64,000 nt of DNA, taken from the NCBI GenBank assembly GCA_965228615.1, contig CBDDHT010000003.1, forward strand, positions 992,001 to 1,056,000, given 5' to 3'. Shown here in pieces: positions 60,527 through 64,000 of this stretch. The notes beneath the pieces were generated by a model. It ran no database searches and was not told the origin of the DNA. It worked only from the letters and a program-made list of their open reading frames with translations. A program made the position numbers and the translations under genes. Position 1 is the first letter of the stretch. Every line of letters begins with the position of its first letter. This DNA is from CBDDHT01 sp965228615 (GTDB taxonomy: Bacteria > Pseudomonadota > Alphaproteobacteria > Rhizobiales > Methyloligellaceae).

Positions 60527-60681
60527 CCCACAATGTGTCAACCAATCTCTGACACTCTCGCAAGAACGTATGAATTTGCGGTAAACACCGGAAAACACAT
60601 AGAAAACACGGCTTGGCGGTTGCCAGAAAACAACCTGCGCCCAATGAGGCACAGGTTGCTGGGATCTGGAGGGTCCGGTCC

Positions 60682-61680
60682 CTACGCCTTCAGAGCGTTG
60701 TTTCCGAAATACATGAACTCCCGGTCCATCTTGGAAACGTCCGCTGCGGCAAGCTTGAGGCTGGCACCATCGACCATTTTGTGGCTCTTCTGGGCTTTCA
60801 CCCATTTGTCCGCCGACTGAAGCGTCGACAAGGTGTAGGTGGTCGTTTCATTCAGATAGTGGGTCGGAATGACGATCCTGGGCTTGAGGCGATCGACGAT
60901 GGCGTTTGCCTGCTCGTAGGAGAGAATGTGCTCCGAACCGTCGACGGGCAATGTCAGCACATCGATTTTGCCGATCGCTTTCCAGAATGAATCGGGCGGA
61001 TTGGGCCGGTTGTCGCCCCAGATCAGGGTGCGGATGCCCCCCGTCTCGATCACATAGACGACCATATCCATATGTCCGACATTGTCCGGCGGGCAGGCCT
61101 TTGCGCCAAATTCCTTGAGCGCGTTGGTCCACTCGTACCAACCCGGTGCGACGCAGGCATGCTTGTCCGCAAAACCCGTAATCTTGAGATCGGCAAATTC
61201 ATAGGTGCCGACCATCCGGTCCAGGACCATGGTCGAGTGGGGGCGGTCGATGGCGTCATGGTCGAAATGGGTGTGGGTCGACATGGTTATGTCGACCGTC
61301 GTCTCCGGAAACTTGTTCTTGTACCAAAGACCCCAGGCACCCGAGGGATCGTCGCGCCAGGGGTCGAATAAGACGGTCGCACCGCCCGGCGACGTGATTT
61401 TGATCGCGCAATGGCCGTAATAGTCGATCCCGACAGCACCGTCCGGAAAACTGGATTGCTCCTGCAGCGTAATAACATGCTTGTTGTTTCCAGGCTGTTT
61501 CCAGTCGGTCGATTGCGCCGCGGCAGGCGTGGCACCGATCGCGCCCGCAGCTGCGCCGACGCCGGCAGCGCCCGCGGCCAAAAAGAACGATCGACGGGAC
61601 ATGCCCGGAGCGAGCGTGTCCCGCGACCCGTTCAACAGCGTCGGCTTCAGATCTTCTCGGCTAAAATTCTTCTTGCTCAT
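60682..61680 (-). CDS. Tat-exported MBL-fold metal hydrolase
   Basis: This 332-residue protein has an internal Tat signal starting at about residue 27 (MSRRSFFLAAGAAGVGAAAG, cleaved after PAAAQ) and an MBL fold. Metal ligands appear in GHCAIKITSP and MSTHTHFDHDAIDRPHS (HxHxDH), with later His in VIPTHYLNETT. It is closest to the UlaG-like/YycJ-type MBL hydrolases, possibly acting on a lactone or phosphodiester. ATG 61680 has GGAAGGG upstream. Upstream on the same strand, 123 bp away, is a GAF-LuxR regulator that may control it. Confidence 0.88.
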   Translation of the reverse strand: MSKKNFSREDLKPTLLNGSRDTLAPGMSRRSFFLAAGAAGVGAAAGAIGATPAAAQSTDWKQPGNNKHVITLQEQSSFPDGAVGIDYYGHCAIKITSPGGATVLFDPWRDDPSGAWGLWYKNKFPETTVDITMSTHTHFDHDAIDRPHSTMVLDRMVGTYEFADLKITGFADKHACVAPGWYEWTNALKEFGAKACPPDNVGHMDMVVYVIETGGIRTLIWGDNRPNPPDSFWKAIGKIDVLTLPVDGSEHILSYEQANAIVDRLKPRIVIPTHYLNETTTYTLSTLQSADKWVKAQKSHKMVDGASLKLAAADVSKMDREFMYFGNNALKA

Positions 61681-61788
61681 CTGGCCCTTCCTCCACTTCT
61701 GGCTATGCACCATTGCTCGCATCGCGCGAGCAAACGAGCGTAACACCGGGCGTGACGGCGGCTGATATGAGTAAGCTGGGAGTAAAAT

Positions 61789-61804
61789 GGGGGGAAATCC
61801 CCCC
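61789..61804 (-). terminator. Hairpin at the end of the GAF-LuxR gene
   Basis: GGGGGG-AAAT-CCCCCC, a perfect 6-bp stem that overlaps the regulator's stop codon. On the reverse strand it is followed by ATTTT, enough for a modest terminator. The same palindrome could be an operator for the downstream MBL gene. Confidence 0.55.
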
Positions 61805-62784
61805 TATGTCTGCAAGGACAATAGATGGCTGCGGAGACTCATTCCTCGCCGTTCGATCCCAAGCTTTCGGCGGATATTCTTGCGATGGAAGTCGATGGTA
61901 CTCGTTTCGCGCGACAGTGCCTGCGCAATGTCCTTTGTGGTTCGTCCATTCATGACCATCTGCGCGATCTCGACCTCGGTCGGCGTCAGATTCTGGAGGG
62001 CGACGACAAGCTTGTTGGCAAAGGACGACGTGATGCTCTTGAGGTTGCTTTCGACCAGATCCAGGTAGGAGCAGTCGGGTTCCTGGCTGCCGATCGTCGT
62101 CCGCAGCTTGCTCATATGCGGCAAAATCAGCTCCGTAATCTGACGGAGGATCTGCCCCTCGAATTCCTGGCGCGACGTCTCCATATTGGCCAAAAGGACT
62201 CTGAGCGCGGTATTGGCGTCTTTGAGCTCCCGGGTCCGACAGGCGACACGATCCTCAAGCTGTTCCAGACTATCCTGCAATTGCTGCTCGAGACGCTTGC
62301 GCTCGGCAATTTCGACCAGAAGTGCCAGATCGCTTTCGATAAGCTGGCGGAACTCCTGCAACAGAGTCCGATAGCCGGTCGCTTTCTTGTTGTTGCGCTT
62401 ATCGAGGACACAGATAGTGCCGAAAAGCGCGCCATCCGGCCAGGCGAGCGGATAGCCGATATAGAATGACATGCCATGATCGAGATCCTGATTGTCGTTC
62501 CAATCGGGATCCGAATTGGCGTCCGGAACCAGAAGTTCATCGCAGTTCTCGAGGACGGAGAAACAATAGAGTTTGTTGTTCAAAACGAAGGACTGGCCGA
62601 CTTCGTACGGATTGCCTTCGCTCTCGCTCGAGACAAAAACGGAATGGTCGGGTGGATCGGTCTTCATCACCAGACTGGCCGGTACATCCACCATGCGTGC
62701 AGCGAGGTCGACCACGCGTTGCCACTTGCCGAGTATGGCGCTGGGAATATCAGGCTTACCTACGATCACACCAGCACTCCATCC
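61804..62784 (-). CDS. GAF-domain LuxR-type regulator
   Basis: This protein of about 326 residues has an N-terminal GAF domain (about 20-150, ILGKWQRVVDLAARMVDVPA, FYIGYPLAWPDGALFGTICV), a coiled coil (LEQQLQDSLEQLEDRVACRT) and a C-terminal LuxR helix-turn-helix (NLTPTEVEIAQMVMNGRTTK, DIAQALSRETSTIDFHRKNI). It resembles the PAS/GAF-linked LuxR proteins of alphaproteobacteria rather than quorum sensors. ATG 62784 is one of several possible starts. It precedes the MBL hydrolase gene on the same strand. Confidence 0.88.
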   Translation of the reverse strand, partial: GWSAGVIVGKPDIPSAILGKWQRVVDLAARMVDVPASLVMKTDPPDHSVFVSSESEGNPYEVGQSFVLNNKLYCFSVLENCDELLVPDANSDPDWNDNQDLDHGMSFYIGYPLAWPDGALFGTICVLDKRNNKKATGYRTLLQEFRQLIESDLALLVEIAERKRLEQQLQDSLEQLEDRVACRTRELKDANTALRVLLANMETSRQEFEGQILRQITELILPHMSKLRTTIGSQEPDCSYLDLVESNLKSITSSFANKLVVALQNLTPTEVEIAQMVMNGRTTKDIAQALSRETSTIDFHRKNIRRKLGIERRGMSLRSHLLSLQT

Positions 62785-62841
62785 CATCCTTTGACAATCA
62801 TAGGGCCGAGACCCGTGTGATGGCAAAGCTGCCTTGATCCA

Positions 62842-63120
62842 TCACGCATCGTGCTGACGGCGCCGGCGCTGCGCACGGATTTCCGCAATGGGCTTGTCGT
62901 GTAGCTGGGGCTTCGTCTGAATCCGACGTGAGCCGCAGGCGGTGCATTTCAGTCGTTTTCCGACGTCAGGAACCGCACAGGTCGTGGGTAATGGCAGCTT
63001 TGCGGGTACCAAGTCACGCTCCCGGAAACAGTCGAGACAATAAGCCCAGACGGTACGATCTGCGCGTGCAAGGTCGCCAAGCGTTACGGCACGGGTGTCG
63101 GGTTGCCTCGTCAATGCCAA
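62842..63120 (-). CDS. Small zinc-ribbon protein
   Basis: This 92-residue protein has two CxxC pairs (YCLDCFRERDLVPAK, KRLKCTACGSRRIQTKPQLH) that form a zinc ribbon, then a basic tail (RRRRQ). Similar short zinc-ribbon proteins of unknown role are common in alphaproteobacteria. It may bind nucleic acid. The start ATG 63120 gives the full frame. Confidence 0.72.
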   Translation of the reverse strand: MALTRQPDTRAVTLGDLARADRTVWAYCLDCFRERDLVPAKLPLPTTCAVPDVGKRLKCTACGSRRIQTKPQLHDKPIAEIRAQRRRRQHDA

Positions 63121-63181
63121 GCTCCACCCCCACCGTGCCGGAGGTCGCGTCTATAGCATAGCTTCGACGATGCGCCAGAAA

Positions 63182-63886
63182 CTAAGGCGTGGACTCAGCG
63201 TCGATACCCGTCTTCGCCGCATCTTTTTCGTTATCGCCTGGCTGATCAGCGGCAATGTCCGCCTTGAGCGACGCAATGGCATCCTCCTTTGCCTGCAACT
63301 GCGACTTCAATTCGGCAATCTCGGCCTCGTAGACATCGATCGACCCGGTTTGCGCGGTATCAGCGCCCTGCGCCGTGCCTTCGTCCTGGCCGGCGTCATC
63401 ATCTTCATCCGTCTTCAGCCGGGATTCGAGCCTTGCGAGTTTTGCCATGATATCTTCTGTCGTAGAATCGCTGTGGCTGCGCGCACGTGCAACGACCGTG
63501 TCGAATTCCTCCAATTGCGCGTCCCGAGTCTCGAGTTCGGCCGTCAATTCCTCAATTCTCAGTTCCAATCGCGCGATTTCGACGCCCTTTGCAGCGGCAT
63601 CTGCCTGGACGCTCTCCAAAACCTGACGGCCCGCGTCCACATCGGTGTTGAGGCTCTCCATGCGTTCCTTGTTGATCTTGTCTTCGTCATTCATCCGATT
63701 GAGGCGGTGTTTGGTCCCCTCATGGGCGCTGAGTTCGCGCTCGAGCGCCCGTTGAATTCGCCGGTTCGTTTCAGACAGGCGCACTTCCTGCTCAGCCAGA
63801 CGCGCGCGCGTCCGCGCCTCGAAGAACAGCCATGCACCGATGACACCGACCGCCAGACCGATGAACAACCACAAGAATTCCATCAT
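63182..63886 (-). CDS. Membrane-anchored coiled-coil protein
   Basis: This 234-residue protein has one N-terminal transmembrane helix (residues 4-22, FLWLFIGLAVGVIGAWLFF) followed by a long coiled coil (LAEQEVRLSETNRRIQRALE, ELRIEELTAELETRDAQLEE) and a low-complexity acidic C-terminus (ESRLKTDEDDDAGQDEGTAQ). Layout resembles DUF1043/RmuC-like membrane-tethered coiled coils without a nuclease domain. Function unknown. Confidence 0.7.
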   Translation of the reverse strand: MMEFLWLFIGLAVGVIGAWLFFEARTRARLAEQEVRLSETNRRIQRALERELSAHEGTKHRLNRMNDEDKINKERMESLNTDVDAGRQVLESVQADAAAKGVEIARLELRIEELTAELETRDAQLEEFDTVVARARSHSDSTTEDIMAKLARLESRLKTDEDDDAGQDEGTAQGADTAQTGSIDVYEAEIAELKSQLQAKEDAIASLKADIAADQPGDNEKDAAKTGIDAESTP

Positions 63887-64000
63887 TTTTTAAGCCACAT
63901 GGGTTCCATCACCATCTCCGCGCCAGTTCGCGGCACTTTACCTCCCCCCAGGCTAGCCGTCTGTTTTGCGCACGACCAGATCAACCTGATCTCGCCGACC

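Noticed and set aside
1..64000. CRISPR arrays, rRNA operons, complete tRNA genes
   Set aside because: No regularly spaced direct repeats with unique spacers, no rRNA blocks and no complete cloverleaf were recognised on reading; a tRNAscan or Rfam run could still find a missed tRNA.

Overview
The window looks like chromosome from an alphaproteobacterium, probably of the Hyphomicrobiales; I cannot name a genus. The reasons are a GTTC-N7-GTTC SOS box in front of dinB (the alphaproteobacterial LexA consensus), a napEFDABC operon, many LysR regulators, GFA, DUF4142, PPK2 and YqaA-type genes, and moderately high GC with short AT-rich islands. No rRNA, tRNA or CRISPR array was recognised.

Layout. 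0-6.3 kb: a TauD-like dioxygenase (cut by the window edge) is divergent from a LysR gene. These are followed by a selenium-binding protein/methanethiol-oxidase homologue, a 2Fe-2S ferredoxin, a CoA-binding protein and an OsmC protein in one tight operon, then a PiT phosphate transporter and a NUDIX hydrolase. 6.4-10.3 kb is a decay zone: a CIA30 gene with an internal deletion, an integrase-like protein lacking catalytic histidines, an ECF sigma factor reduced to region 4 beside an intact anti-sigma gene, and an array of 180-bp repeats (two direct, two inverted). 10.3-23.4 kb: an aldoxime dehydratase with a divergent LysR, GFA, a methyltransferase, an AhpD-like protein divergent from an HxlR regulator with two palindromic operators, a secreted TPR protein, azoreductase/LysR, and an MFS exporter with a His-rich tail plus YqaA. 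23.6-25.1 kb: a complete IS4-type element inserted into an 87-bp dispersed repeat whose intact twin lies at 57 kb.

25-36 kb: YihY, DinB, DUF4142, LysR, a GntR protein with two winged helices, a Crp/Fnr regulator next to two tiny membrane-protein genes, and a TPP enzyme/VOC pair divergent from a PPOX flavoprotein. 36-43.2 kb is a signalling block: a CHASE histidine kinase with a divergent single-domain response regulator, a methyl-accepting protein with a c-type haem motif, a response regulator with Glu at the phosphorylation site, two unknown proteins and a chemoreceptor gene that has lost its signalling domain. 43-46.9 kb is an AT-rich decayed stretch with TetR, a LysR fragment, a GNAT gene and a small family of transposase-less inverted-repeat elements.

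47-51.4 kb: complete periplasmic nitrate reductase operon napEFDABC, with a shortened NapF and a G8 tract before napF. 51.5-64 kb: an AAA ATPase, a long gene-free stretch with nested hairpins, a small secreted Tyr/Lys-rich protein, a tiny membrane-protein gene with an FNR-like site followed by a strong three-hairpin candidate sRNA, a class IV aminotransferase, PPK2, an AEC permease, a HAD phosphatase, GST, PilZ, a Tat-exported MBL-fold hydrolase, a GAF-LuxR regulator, a zinc-ribbon protein and a coiled-coil membrane protein.

The best candidates for something undescribed are the inverted pair of 180-bp repeats with compensatory stem changes, the C-rich three-hairpin RNA near 54.8 kb, and the FNR/CRP-like sites in front of the tiny membrane-protein genes.
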